A model generated the notes under the pieces. That model saw nothing but the letters and a program-made list of their open reading frames with translations, made no database searches and had not been told where the DNA came from. Shown here in pieces: positions 15,007 to 23,979 of a stretch of 27,463 nucleotides of DNA (its first letter is position 1; each line of letters opens with the position of its first letter). The stretch is taken from IMG/VR virus record IMGVR_UViG_3300035661_001949, positions 1 to 27,463 of that record; one strand, written 5' to 3'. The position numbers and the translations under genes are program-made. Source of the DNA: a virus.

Positions 15007-15030
15007 AAAGTAATTAAATGTAGTTACTTT
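15007..15030 (+). terminator. Weak AT-rich hairpin before the giant gene
   Basis: AAAGTAA (15007-15013) pairs with TTACTTT (15024-15030) around a 10-base loop, then ATTAAA follows. It could be a weak terminator for the small-gene operon or a leader structure of the giant gene. The all but GC-free stem makes termination doubtful. Confidence 0.3.
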
Positions 15031-15063
15031 ATTAAACTCTCTATAAGATAAGGATTTATTATT

Positions 15064-18000
15064 ATGGCTCAGTTTTTATTCAACCATCTCTTCGAAGCAA
15101 AAAAGACCGGTGGTAAGCGTATTGAAGATCTGCAAAATAAACATGCTGATACTATCATGCCTAAAGAAAGAGAAAATAAGCTTCGTTCTGAAAATGAGGT
15201 TAATAAATCCGAAGGCCCGCAACTTTTTGCAGCCAAATTAGCTTCTCTTGTATATAAAAATAAGCGTATGGGTAATATTCGTATCAAGAAATGGGAACCT
15301 GGGGCTATTCAAGTAGGTGGAGGATCTGTTTCTGGAACCATTGATAAGGAAATTATACCTAATTTAGATGCTTATCTCACAAAGGCAGTTCCACAGCATC
15401 TTCGGACATCTCTCGGAGACATTAAGAAAGCATTTATAGGTCACTTAAACGGACTTGTTTATACCGGGTTACCACAACCGTCATCAAAGAAAACAGACCT
15501 TTCTGGAAAACGTAAGATTTCTCGCTTAAATGCATCAAATTTTGTTATCAATACTCCTAGTGATGACGATATAAATGTAATTAAAGCAATCAGTGGAACC
15601 AAATTCAAAGTTCCTTCTTCTAACGATACCCTTATTTCTTTTCTAAAACAAGTGACTGATAGGGTAATGGCTACACTTATTGCTGACGGAATGACACCGA
15701 CCTCAATGGCAGTAGACCAGGGACTGAAAGAATTTAATGCACTTCGTCAGACTGTTTTAACAGGTAAGCCAGAGAATATAAAATTTGCATCTCTTACCAA
15801 GAAGTCAAAAGCTACTACCGATGAAGAGCGTGGCAAATTAGAAAAAGAGTTAAAGAACGAACAAAAAGCTATTTTAGCATATGTAGCATTAGTTTTTCCA
15901 TTTTTGGACCCAAGCGTATCAAAAAAAATCGTAACTACTACGGGTAACTTTTTCCCCTCAGTAGGACAAAAATACGAGGGTGTTGCATTAAAGGCTCCTC
16001 TAAATTTATCTGACTTAACTGATTTTGCTGGATTTTCTAGCGTTAGGAATATAACGTTAAAAAAAGCATTGCAAAAGGTTAGAAAAGAATTGTTATCTAA
16101 CCCTGAGTTTAAAACCCTAGCAGATTCTGTTGGTAATCTTCTTTTTGAAGCTGCAAGAGCTGAGTCTATTCTTCCTCTTATTGCTAGAAAACGCATAGCA
16201 AAAAACATTTTCTATTCCTTTTTGGCAGCTGCTTCACCGAAAACGTTAAATATTGCCGAGATTGATAATGCCAGATTTATGACTTCTGCGTATAATCCGA
16301 GTAATTTGAGTATTAACGATAAGATTGCCTTTATTTCAAACGTTTCATTGTCTCTGGCTGCGGAGGCTGTTAAAGAAGCGGAACAAGCTCCAGAAATTCT
16401 TTCTAATCTACGTGGTCAGAATGCTCGTCAGGCCCTTGCTAAGTCTATTACTAGTGGTCAGAGGGCTTTTGACGCGATGCGTGGAAGTGATTATACAGAT
16501 AAAAAGATAGCAGGTGATGCCCTTTCTGTTGATCAAATGATTGACCTTGGGTTTGACCAGCCAGAAGGTAAAAAGATTGAGACATTGTTTCTTACCTGGC
16601 TTCAGAGCGATGCATATAGTTCAACAGCATCGCAGGAATTAATTGATCAGATTTCAAATATGATCAAGGAGCAGAAGACTAATCAATCCAAGAACTCTCC
16701 ACTAAAGCAATTAAAACAAAACCGTGCTTATGGTGCTCTTGAGGCTCTTCTTGATGATCTACATGCGTTAACCAAGGAAGATTTCGATCTTTTAAAATAT
16801 ATTAAGAAACAACTTGAAAACTTTGACGCTGGTCTAGCTGTTGCCAAAGAAACAGATACAGATGAAGTTCAAAGCATTGACGATATTCGTAACGAATATG
16901 ATTTAGTATTTAAGAAGTTTAAACGTAGAGTGGAAGATTTATTTAAAATAGATCCTCGTCGCCACAGTGCTATGGAAACAGTTCTTGGTCTCTCTTCTCT
17001 TGATATGCGCTTAGTAAACGCTGGCCGGAATTTACAGGCTTATCGTAGATCAGAAGCTTCATATAAGAGAACGGCAGCAAAAAAAGCCACAATGACCAAA
17101 CAATCAATTTCTGCCATTTCTGCCCTACTCGACACAATAGATTTAGAGGCCCTTTTCTCAGCAGATGAGATAGCAACTATTTTAGAAGATAAAGTTGACA
17201 AGTATGTTCACTTCTTAATACCTAGTAGGTTAGAAGCTCCAGTATCTGTTGGAGATACTCTAATTTCATCTGCTTCCTCTGAGGAGGAGGTTAAAGATGC
17301 TATTATGAGTCTAGTAACATCTAAAAAGAAAAAAGAAGATATTATACAAGAACTTAAAGGCATAGTTATTCCAGTAACTCAAAAGTTATCGGCATCTGAA
17401 GCTAAGGAAAATCTTCTTGATTATATTGACTCTCCAGTAATTGAACTTGGTGTATCTCTTTCAAAATTTACTATACCAACAACAGCTACTAAAGATACCC
17501 TTCTAAAAGAACTTGTTAAATACCTCAAAACTCAATCAATAGAAGATTCTACTCGCATTATTTATTCTCTTGCCCGTCTTCCTTTAAAAACAGGTCCCAA
17601 ATCAACTGACAAAGAAGAAACGCTTAGCGACTCTTCTGAATCTCCGGAGGCTGTTGCTAGATTAGATGCATTAGAGTCTATTTCGAATGCATTTTCTGCT
17701 TTTTCACCCCTAAACCAAACTATTTTAAAAGATGCCACTAAATTACAAACTAATCGTCTTCGTCGACAGGCAGCACTAGCTAAAATTAATATCCTCAGAC
17801 AGTCCCCAGCAATTCTGTCAGGCTTCTTACAGGATATATTACAATTGCTTCAAGCGGCTCCAGCAGAGGTTCAGCTGGCCTTAAAGGGAATTCCAGTAAA
17901 TGATCCACAAGTTGTATTTGACTATGTGTCTAAAATCTTATCTACTCTAATTAAAGATTCTCAACTTTCTTCCTTATTAGATATACAAGAAAATACTAAA

Positions 18001-21000
18001 GATTTTGCCATTGGTTCTACAGCGTCCGCGATTTCTTCCTTAGCGGAAAGAGGAAAAGCATATGAAAACTCTGAATTAAACCCAGTAAAATCATTTGATT
18101 CTGAGCTTTCTCCAGCAGTAAATCTTCTTATTAACTTGGCTGCTTCAATTAAGACGTATAATGGTATTAAGTTAAACAAAGATGGAGCACCGGTATTTGA
18201 TTTTACTTTTGATTCAACGCTTTCACGTGTTGGGTTTTTACAAATGTTAGATACCTTATCATCAGAACAATCAGTAGCTGCAAATATTTCTACCTCAGTT
18301 GCTACCAAACTATGTGTGCAAAGATATTTCCTATCTCGCATAGCAGAAATTCTTACAGAAGTATCCCCTAATTTAACTGTAAATTCCTTTATTCCAAATG
18401 AATTTAAGAAAGATTTTCCAACACTAGTTCAAGATATTGAATCATTTATTGACTCAGTTAAGCATGGCAGTGACGAAGTAATGGCTCTTGTTAAGTCATT
18501 AGATGATCGTATTATTTCTATCATTGGTGGATCTAATCTTCCGTTACTTACGAAAGATAAAAATAATAAAATTATAGTAACTCCTAACGAAAAGAGTATT
18601 GCTATTCCGGATAGTTCGGCAAGTCCAGAATACCCTTCTGCTATTCAACGAGTAGCCTTTGCTTCCTTAGTCGGTATTGGTGTTTCAAGTTCAGAGCTTG
18701 GAATTAGCAAACAAACTGCACTTATTGCATCCTTTTCCAAGGTATTAAATGATTTAACCACTAAAAAGGATAGCTCTGTACAGAAATTTACTAATGCTTT
18801 AAATTTAATACAAAACCTTATAGTAATTGAGTTAGGTAAAAAGTACTCTGGATCAGATGACTTAATTTCTAACGCTATTAGATTTATTGCCACAGAAAAT
18901 GCCTCTGATGAAGACAGGGAGGCCATTATTAACGGTGTAACAGCCATTCAGCATCTAACCGGATCCTTTAATTCCAGACTCTATACTAAAACCGAGTTAG
19001 ATAAATATGCTAACGCTCGAGAACGAACAAATCCTCTAATTAACGGTATTCTGGGTTTATTTTCATTTGATAACCTTGCAGAAGATAGTAATCGTGAATA
19101 TGAAGATTTTGCTAGAAACTCTTTCAGCAAGGAAAACAAACGCGATTATCCCGGAATTCATAAAAAAGAAGAAGGCATTACCAAACTAACTGCTCAACAA
19201 CTAGCGGAGACACTTGGTGTTGCCTATATGGACGTAGTAAAGGGTGGTCGAGATAATATTCGAACTCTTGGTGAAGCTGTTGAAGGCACACCAGAATCGG
19301 AAGAACCTAATCCAGTTCAACAGGCCATCGAAACTGCTGGGGCTACTCTAGGAATTGATATCCCCTCAACTCCAGTATTTAAGCAAAATTTGACAGCTAC
19401 TGGTTCCCTTTTACAAATCAATCCAAAAGCTGCCCTATTATTTAAGTCCGCTTCCAGTAGATTCCATGGCGGTTATATGGGTCAAACAGTTCGTGATGGA
19501 CGAGAGTCTGACAGACTTCGTACGATTAAGTCATATGCTGAATATATTAATGCGTCAAAATCATCCGCTCCTTCTGTACTGGATACATTTAAACGTCTTT
19601 ACGATCCCAGCTTATTTCCATCACAGTTTAAGTCTCTTGATCCCTTCTTTACTAATGTTATACCTAATCTGGATAAGTTGAATGCAGCCATTAAACTCAT
19701 TGGTTCTTCCCTTGATGATAACCAATCACTTATGTCAACTGTTGAAGGCCAGACCAGACTATTCACTATTCTGAAGCAAATGAAACCTACATCGTTAGCA
19801 TGGACTAAGCCTGATATAGATTCAGACGGATTAAATAAAAAACAATTAAAAGCTGTTACCTCACGTCCTCTCAATCCAATCGAACAAGTAATAAAGCTAT
19901 CTTCTTCACCTGACGGAGTAGAGAAACAATTCGATAAGATTGATAACCGAGTTGTTACTGAAGGGTTGTCGGCATTACTTCCCATAATCCTAAATAAAAC
20001 TTCTTGGAAAGAAGTTAGTTTTGCCTACAAGAAGCTTTCCCCTAAAGATAAGAGAGCCGCTGCACTAACTGAGTTTGAAGAGTACCCAGGAGCTCCAGAT
20101 CCAATCGAGGTTGATCCAAATGCACCAATACCTGAACCCGGTACACCACAACCGCAGGCTAAGAGAAAGTTTCTACATCTTTATCTAAATGACTTTATTC
20201 AGCAAGTTGATCAGATGGTTGCTTGGATTGCTAATGCGAGAGCGCAAGGTAAATTACCTGCTGACTATGATTTTACTAAAAATAAAAAATTCATGGAAAT
20301 TTATGGTACTTTATTTAGTTCAACTACCTACAGTATTTGGCCAGAACAGACTGGTATTTTAGAGAGTTTGGCTACAAAATTGTCAACTGTTATTTCAAGA
20401 GAAAATCAATTACAGATTGAAGCAGCTATTAAGGCTCATCCAGTAACCAATATTTTAGTATCTGCTATTTACGGTAGAGATTTACAAAATATGGCTAATC
20501 CTGTTCATAGGGGACATTTAAAAACTATAAGTGATGACATAGCTAATTTATGGGCTAAAATTAGAGAGCTAAAAACTAAACTAACTAATGACACTGAAAA
20601 AGCTACTATTACTCGTCATACTAATATGATTAAACAACTTCATGCTCAGATTAATGAACTGGAAAATGAAAATAAGACCATGTTAGCTGATACCATTGTA
20701 AGAGATGCAGATAATCCACGAAATATTATTGGCAAGTATTCTGCATCAGTCGCTCCTAAAACAGTGGAAGAATCTTTCAAGTTGGCTATGTCTTTACTTT
20801 CGCTACAAGAAGGAACCACTAATCCTACTGTCGCCAAAGAAGTAGCATCTAAAATATATGGTCTTTTATATAGGTCTGAAAATTTTAGAGTTCCTTCTCC
20901 TACAGATCCCTTTACTAATAATAATTATGAATTTAGTACCTTTATTGAAGCAGTGGCTCCTTATCTGTATTTGGCTCCTCTTCAAGTAACCTCAGAAACA

Positions 21001-21186
21001 ACAAAGATAGATAATTTTAAGTCAATTTTTAAGATTTCTGATGAAATGTTGTTTATTCTAAAAAGTGGAGAAACAGCCGCTGCCAGACTAACTGATTTTA
21101 CTGCGTTGACTTCGATTGCTTCTCACTTTACCCCAATTGCTATGTCTAATCCAACCCAAGAAGATACAGAAGATGCCGCAGAATAA
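15064..21186 (+). CDS. Giant 2040-residue protein, probable internal head or virion protein
   Basis: I do not recognise a family. The protein is almost entirely predicted helical and polar, without signal peptide, membrane segments or enzyme motifs that I can see. The first eleven residues, MAQFLFNHLFE followed by AKK, resemble T4 capsid-targeting sequences cut after L-x-E. A Pro-rich linker lies near residues 1675-1700 and a coiled coil near 1822-1880 (IRELKTKL, INELENENK). The ATG has AAGGA ten bases upstream. It is the largest gene of the window, heads the right-hand block, and its stop overlaps the next gene. Possible roles are an internal head protein packaged and perhaps ejected with DNA, or another large virion component such as a baseplate or tail protein. 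The packaging idea is inferred from the N-terminus alone. Confidence 0.6.
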   Translation: MAQFLFNHLFEAKKTGGKRIEDLQNKHADTIMPKERENKLRSENEVNKSEGPQLFAAKLASLVYKNKRMGNIRIKKWEPGAIQVGGGSVSGTIDKEIIPNLDAYLTKAVPQHLRTSLGDIKKAFIGHLNGLVYTGLPQPSSKKTDLSGKRKISRLNASNFVINTPSDDDINVIKAISGTKFKVPSSNDTLISFLKQVTDRVMATLIADGMTPTSMAVDQGLKEFNALRQTVLTGKPENIKFASLTKKSKATTDEERGKLEKELKNEQKAILAYVALVFPFLDPSVSKKIVTTTGNFFPSVGQKYEGVALKAPLNLSDLTDFAGFSSVRNITLKKALQKVRKELLSNPEFKTLADSVGNLLFEAARAESILPLIARKRIAKNIFYSFLAAASPKTLNIAEIDNARFMTSAYNPSNLSINDKIAFISNVSLSLAAEAVKEAEQAPEILSNLRGQNARQALAKSITSGQRAFDAMRGSDYTDKKIAGDALSVDQMIDLGFDQPEGKKIETLFLTWLQSDAYSSTASQELIDQISNMIKEQKTNQSKNSPLKQLKQNRAYGALEALLDDLHALTKEDFDLLKYIKKQLENFDAGLAVAKETDTDEVQSIDDIRNEYDLVFKKFKRRVEDLFKIDPRRHSAMETVLGLSSLDMRLVNAGRNLQAYRRSEASYKRTAAKKATMTKQSISAISALLDTIDLEALFSADEIATILEDKVDKYVHFLIPSRLEAPVSVGDTLISSASSEEEVKDAIMSLVTSKKKKEDIIQELKGIVIPVTQKLSASEAKENLLDYIDSPVIELGVSLSKFTIPTTATKDTLLKELVKYLKTQSIEDSTRIIYSLARLPLKTGPKSTDKEETLSDSSESPEAVARLDALESISNAFSAFSPLNQTILKDATKLQTNRLRRQAALAKINILRQSPAILSGFLQDILQLLQAAPAEVQLALKGIPVNDPQVVFDYVSKILSTLIKDSQLSSLLDIQENTKDFAIGSTASAISSLAERGKAYENSELNPVKSFDSELSPAVNLLINLAASIKTYNGIKLNKDGAPVFDFTFDSTLSRVGFLQMLDTLSSEQSVAANISTSVATKLCVQRYFLSRIAEILTEVSPNLTVNSFIPNEFKKDFPTLVQDIESFIDSVKHGSDEVMALVKSLDDRIISIIGGSNLPLLTKDKNNKIIVTPNEKSIAIPDSSASPEYPSAIQRVAFASLVGIGVSSSELGISKQTALIASFSKVLNDLTTKKDSSVQKFTNALNLIQNLIVIELGKKYSGSDDLISNAIRFIATENASDEDREAIINGVTAIQHLTGSFNSRLYTKTELDKYANARERTNPLINGILGLFSFDNLAEDSNREYEDFARNSFSKENKRDYPGIHKKEEGITKLTAQQLAETLGVAYMDVVKGGRDNIRTLGEAVEGTPESEEPNPVQQAIETAGATLGIDIPSTPVFKQNLTATGSLLQINPKAALLFKSASSRFHGGYMGQTVRDGRESDRLRTIKSYAEYINASKSSAPSVLDTFKRLYDPSLFPSQFKSLDPFFTNVIPNLDKLNAAIKLIGSSLDDNQSLMSTVEGQTRLFTILKQMKPTSLAWTKPDIDSDGLNKKQLKAVTSRPLNPIEQVIKLSSSPDGVEKQFDKIDNRVVTEGLSALLPIILNKTSWKEVSFAYKKLSPKDKRAAALTEFEEYPGAPDPIEVDPNAPIPEPGTPQPQAKRKFLHLYLNDFIQQVDQMVAWIANARAQGKLPADYDFTKNKKFMEIYGTLFSSTTYSIWPEQTGILESLATKLSTVISRENQLQIEAAIKAHPVTNILVSAIYGRDLQNMANPVHRGHLKTISDDIANLWAKIRELKTKLTNDTEKATITRHTNMIKQLHAQINELENENKTMLADTIVRDADNPRNIIGKYSASVAPKTVEESFKLAMSLLSLQEGTTNPTVAKEVASKIYGLLYRSENFRVPSPTDPFTNNNYEFSTFIEAVAPYLYLAPLQVTSETTKIDNFKSIFKISDEMLFILKSGETAAARLTDFTALTSIASHFTPIAMSNPTQEDTEDAAE

Positions 21187-23557
21187 ATCCCTCATAGATA
21201 CAATTCTTTCAGATTTAGATAAAATGGATCTGAAAGAATCGTTGCGAGATGACTTTAGTAATAATACGTATTTACCTATATTAAAAGATAGAAGTGTATT
21301 AAATAAATTTGGTACTCTAACTGGGCAACAGTTGAGAGATATTTTACAAACTTCTGGTTTGGATACCTCCGCAAAGTCTGCAAAATGGGATCAGCATTTC
21401 TTTGGTCCTATTAAGGGATCCAAGGTTAGACTTACCACGTTTATTCGTAATACTAATGCTAAAGAAACTGGAACTAAACCTACCAGTGAAATGGTTACGT
21501 TTTATACTAATTACTATACTAATTATACTTTTCTAGCAGAAGGTTCTGTAGAAGTTACTCCAACAGACCTCAGTGGAAAATATATTATAGCTACCTCTGG
21601 AAATTCTGACGCACCCATCGCTTATGTAAAATCTCCTTTTGATCCGACACATACTCTGTTTGTTGGTAGACGCCCTTCAGGATCCTATGGTAATTTTTCT
21701 GGATCAAGTTCGCCTCAAACACCAGAAGGGCATTTAATTAAATCTTTTGCTAGTGTTTATGCAAAACAAATTTTGCAATCTGCTACTTCTAAGGTAGCTT
21801 CGTTTAGTAATGATAATGAAAAAGCCATATTAAATAGCATAGTATCTAATACTAATCAATATCCAGTATTATATAATAGTGTTGTTTATGCTTTAGTAGA
21901 TTCATTAAATATTATAACATCAACTACTCAATCTGGAACCTCGCGTCAAGCTGGAAATGCTTTGTTGGGGCATAATTATTTAACTCATAACTCTTTTGAT
22001 GAAACTGCAATGTTCTCGTTAAGCCAGGAAGAACGAGACGATATTAAAAATGAGTTAACTAAGCTTGTAACTTCACAACCTCCTTATTTTAATAAGTGGT
22101 TGCCACAAATTACCGCTTTCTTGGACGCTGATAAAAAAGCCAGATCAGCAAGTTCCTTATATAGAGCTATTCTAAATATGTTTTTCTCCACTTTTGGTAA
22201 TATCTTTTCGGTGGTATCAAGAACTGCAGGTAGAACCACTGGTGAACCCCTTCCTCTTGGATCCTTCTTGGCTTCTACCAGCATAGATAGTAAGATTCAA
22301 ACCAGTTTTTCCTTGGTGGGATCTGATGAGATATATTTAAATGATCCTGGAAATGACAAAAGATTTTACAATCCCTTTGTACGATTCTTTTGGTCAACAA
22401 CTCCTGCTCCTGGAGGATTTTATTACGCACTTAATGTAGAATTATTATCATTACTTGAATTTAATAGTTCTATATTATTTCCATTACGGTTATCTATGTC
22501 TGTATCGGATATAAAAACAGCAAGATTGCCAGAACAGGCTACTAAATTTTTAGCAATGGATACAATTAAAAATTCAGCTTCTCAAGAATATGATGAGGCT
22601 TCTTTTTTAAACCAGTTTAATTCTCCAGATACTGCTGTTGCAACAGTTAATGCCGGAAACGAGTCTGTTTTACGATCTATTTTGAAAAGTAAAGTTCAGC
22701 CATATTCACCAGAGGCTCCTTTATTTTCTAAGCAAGCTGATGTTCTTTATGCAGGGTTGCCAAAACTATTTATGCAATTTAGTAAATATTCTCTTTTATT
22801 TGTGCCGGATACTGAAATTATAGATATATTAAATCCCTCAAAATTAAACTGGTCCGCCATTAATAACATAGTATCTTTAGTGGGAGATGAAAAAGATCAC
22901 GATAGAAAAGAACGAATTATACGTGATCTTCTTGAGTTATTTATAGACGGTTTTTCTAATACTGAAGGCATACCCTCTTTTACTACCAGATTAAAACAAA
23001 TTAATGAAAGACTTCAGCAAGATTTAATAGATATTCACAACTCCAGATTTCCAGACGCTAACACCAGACGGAATATAGATTTTGATGAAATTATTTTAAC
23101 TTTTAACGGGTTTCTTACTAATGAAGTTAAACAAGCATGTACACTTCCCATCTTACTAGTAACTGATTTACTAAAAGAGCTGTATAATCCAGAGATAGCA
23201 TTAAATAAAATAAGTTCAGAGAGTCCATCTCTTGCTAAGTTGGCTATTGTTGTTAGGAATCTACAATTAGGAGTTTGGTCAATTTATGGACATAGCAAAA
23301 ATTATATCTTGGGAGGTCATAATGCCATTAAGGATTCTTCAATTCTTCAACTAGACTTAAATGTGATACATGCATTTTTAAATCCCAAAAAAGCTTCTGC
23401 CACTGAGGATCCATTTAAGAGGGATGAGCAAGATATACCTGATTACGATACTGAAGATGAAGAAGAGACACCTGCGGGTGAGATTAAGCCCAACCGCATA
23501 AAACAATTACCATATCCATATTCTACCATTCTTGATAAATTTGGGACTCATCGTTAA
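21173..23557 (+). CDS. Unrecognised large protein, about 794 residues
   Basis: The frame is open further upstream, to an ATG at 21116, but I place the start at the ATG at 21173 (MPQNKSLIDTILSD). The upstream extension would be hydrophobic and overlap the giant gene by 71 bases, against 14 from 21173; AAGAAG precedes the chosen start. The body is mixed alpha/beta, with a Gly/Ser-rich stretch (GSYGNFSGSSS) and helices such as RIIRDLLELFIDGF. The C-terminus is acidic (DYDTEDEEE). No motif is recognised. Tight coupling to the giant gene suggests that the two products act together in the virion; this is inference. Confidence 0.6.
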   Translation: MPQNKSLIDTILSDLDKMDLKESLRDDFSNNTYLPILKDRSVLNKFGTLTGQQLRDILQTSGLDTSAKSAKWDQHFFGPIKGSKVRLTTFIRNTNAKETGTKPTSEMVTFYTNYYTNYTFLAEGSVEVTPTDLSGKYIIATSGNSDAPIAYVKSPFDPTHTLFVGRRPSGSYGNFSGSSSPQTPEGHLIKSFASVYAKQILQSATSKVASFSNDNEKAILNSIVSNTNQYPVLYNSVVYALVDSLNIITSTTQSGTSRQAGNALLGHNYLTHNSFDETAMFSLSQEERDDIKNELTKLVTSQPPYFNKWLPQITAFLDADKKARSASSLYRAILNMFFSTFGNIFSVVSRTAGRTTGEPLPLGSFLASTSIDSKIQTSFSLVGSDEIYLNDPGNDKRFYNPFVRFFWSTTPAPGGFYYALNVELLSLLEFNSSILFPLRLSMSVSDIKTARLPEQATKFLAMDTIKNSASQEYDEASFLNQFNSPDTAVATVNAGNESVLRSILKSKVQPYSPEAPLFSKQADVLYAGLPKLFMQFSKYSLLFVPDTEIIDILNPSKLNWSAINNIVSLVGDEKDHDRKERIIRDLLELFIDGFSNTEGIPSFTTRLKQINERLQQDLIDIHNSRFPDANTRRNIDFDEIILTFNGFLTNEVKQACTLPILLVTDLLKELYNPEIALNKISSESPSLAKLAIVVRNLQLGVWSIYGHSKNYILGGHNAIKDSSILQLDLNVIHAFLNPKKASATEDPFKRDEQDIPDYDTEDEEETPAGEIKPNRIKQLPYPYSTILDKFGTHR

Positions 23558-23937
23558 TGCCTACTCCAACTACTACCCCACCTACTCCTCCAGTGGCTAC
23601 TCCAACTACTACCCCACCAGTGGCTACTCCAACTACAGAACCTACTAATAAACCAACCCAACAGGAGTTGAGCATTCCAGATCTACTCTTTGCACTAACT
23701 TGTTATTGCTATATTTTCTCTGCCCGTCTTGGTTATGAGGCTATAAATAAGCTTAATCAAAATTTAGTAGTGATTTTAGAAAACTACTCTCCTGTAACCG
23801 AGGAGCAGGAGTCTGAGATTGCCGCAACTTCAGGTATATTAGAGGACATGAAAAAAGATAACGATGGAGCCAAACAATTAGCCTTAGCTGTAACTGGATC
23901 TGAGATACCTACTCCACCTATAGACACCGAGGATTAA
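23557..23937 (+). CDS. Small protein with Pro/Thr repeat N-terminus
   Basis: The product has 126 residues. Residues 1-33 are a low-complexity Pro/Thr region built from repeats of TPTTTPP and PVATPTT; residues 37-105 form a helical domain (LSIPDLLFALTCYCYIF, EEQESEIAATSGILEDM), and the tail is again Pro/Thr-rich and acidic. The repeat region looks like an extended linker, common in virion proteins. It overlaps the preceding stop as TAATG. The family is unknown. Confidence 0.6.
   Translation: MPTPTTTPPTPPVATPTTTPPVATPTTEPTNKPTQQELSIPDLLFALTCYCYIFSARLGYEAINKLNQNLVVILENYSPVTEEQESEIAATSGILEDMKKDNDGAKQLALAVTGSEIPTPPIDTED
23563..23637 (+). repeat. In-frame tandem repeat, Pro/Thr coding
   Basis: The 18-base string ACTCCAACTACTACCCCA occurs at 23563-23580 and 23599-23616, and its first part recurs at 23626. 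CCAGTGGCT recurs at 23590 and 23617. Units are 36 and 27 bases, both multiples of three, so copy changes keep the frame. This suggests slippage-driven length variation of the linker. Confidence 0.75.
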
Positions 23938-23955
23938 CTTTTTCTTTGACTATGA

Positions 23956-23965
23956 CGATACTATA
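23956..23965 (+). promoter_or_regulatory. CGATACTATA motif before the Fe-S nuclease gene
   Basis: The only notable signal in the 42-base gap is TGACGATACTATAGTTATAG, 15 bases before the TTG start. The same 10-mer lies before the sigma gene (minus strand 5215-5224), and a TGACGATACTTATAAT variant lies before the HD gene at about 9947-9961. It may be a promoter or processing signal; the evidence is only recurrence. Confidence 0.3.
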
Positions 23966-23979
23966 GTTATAGGTGCGCC

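Noticed and set aside
19599-19985. 128-residue open frame antisense to the giant gene, and similar ones at 15747-16208 and 17961-18341
   Set aside because: All are antisense shadows of one continuous frame, without motifs or start signals.
21116-21172. Upstream ATG extending the ~794-residue protein by 19 residues
   Set aside because: The extension overlaps the giant gene by a further 57 bases and encodes a hydrophobic stretch of out-of-frame character; the ATG at 21173 is a better start.
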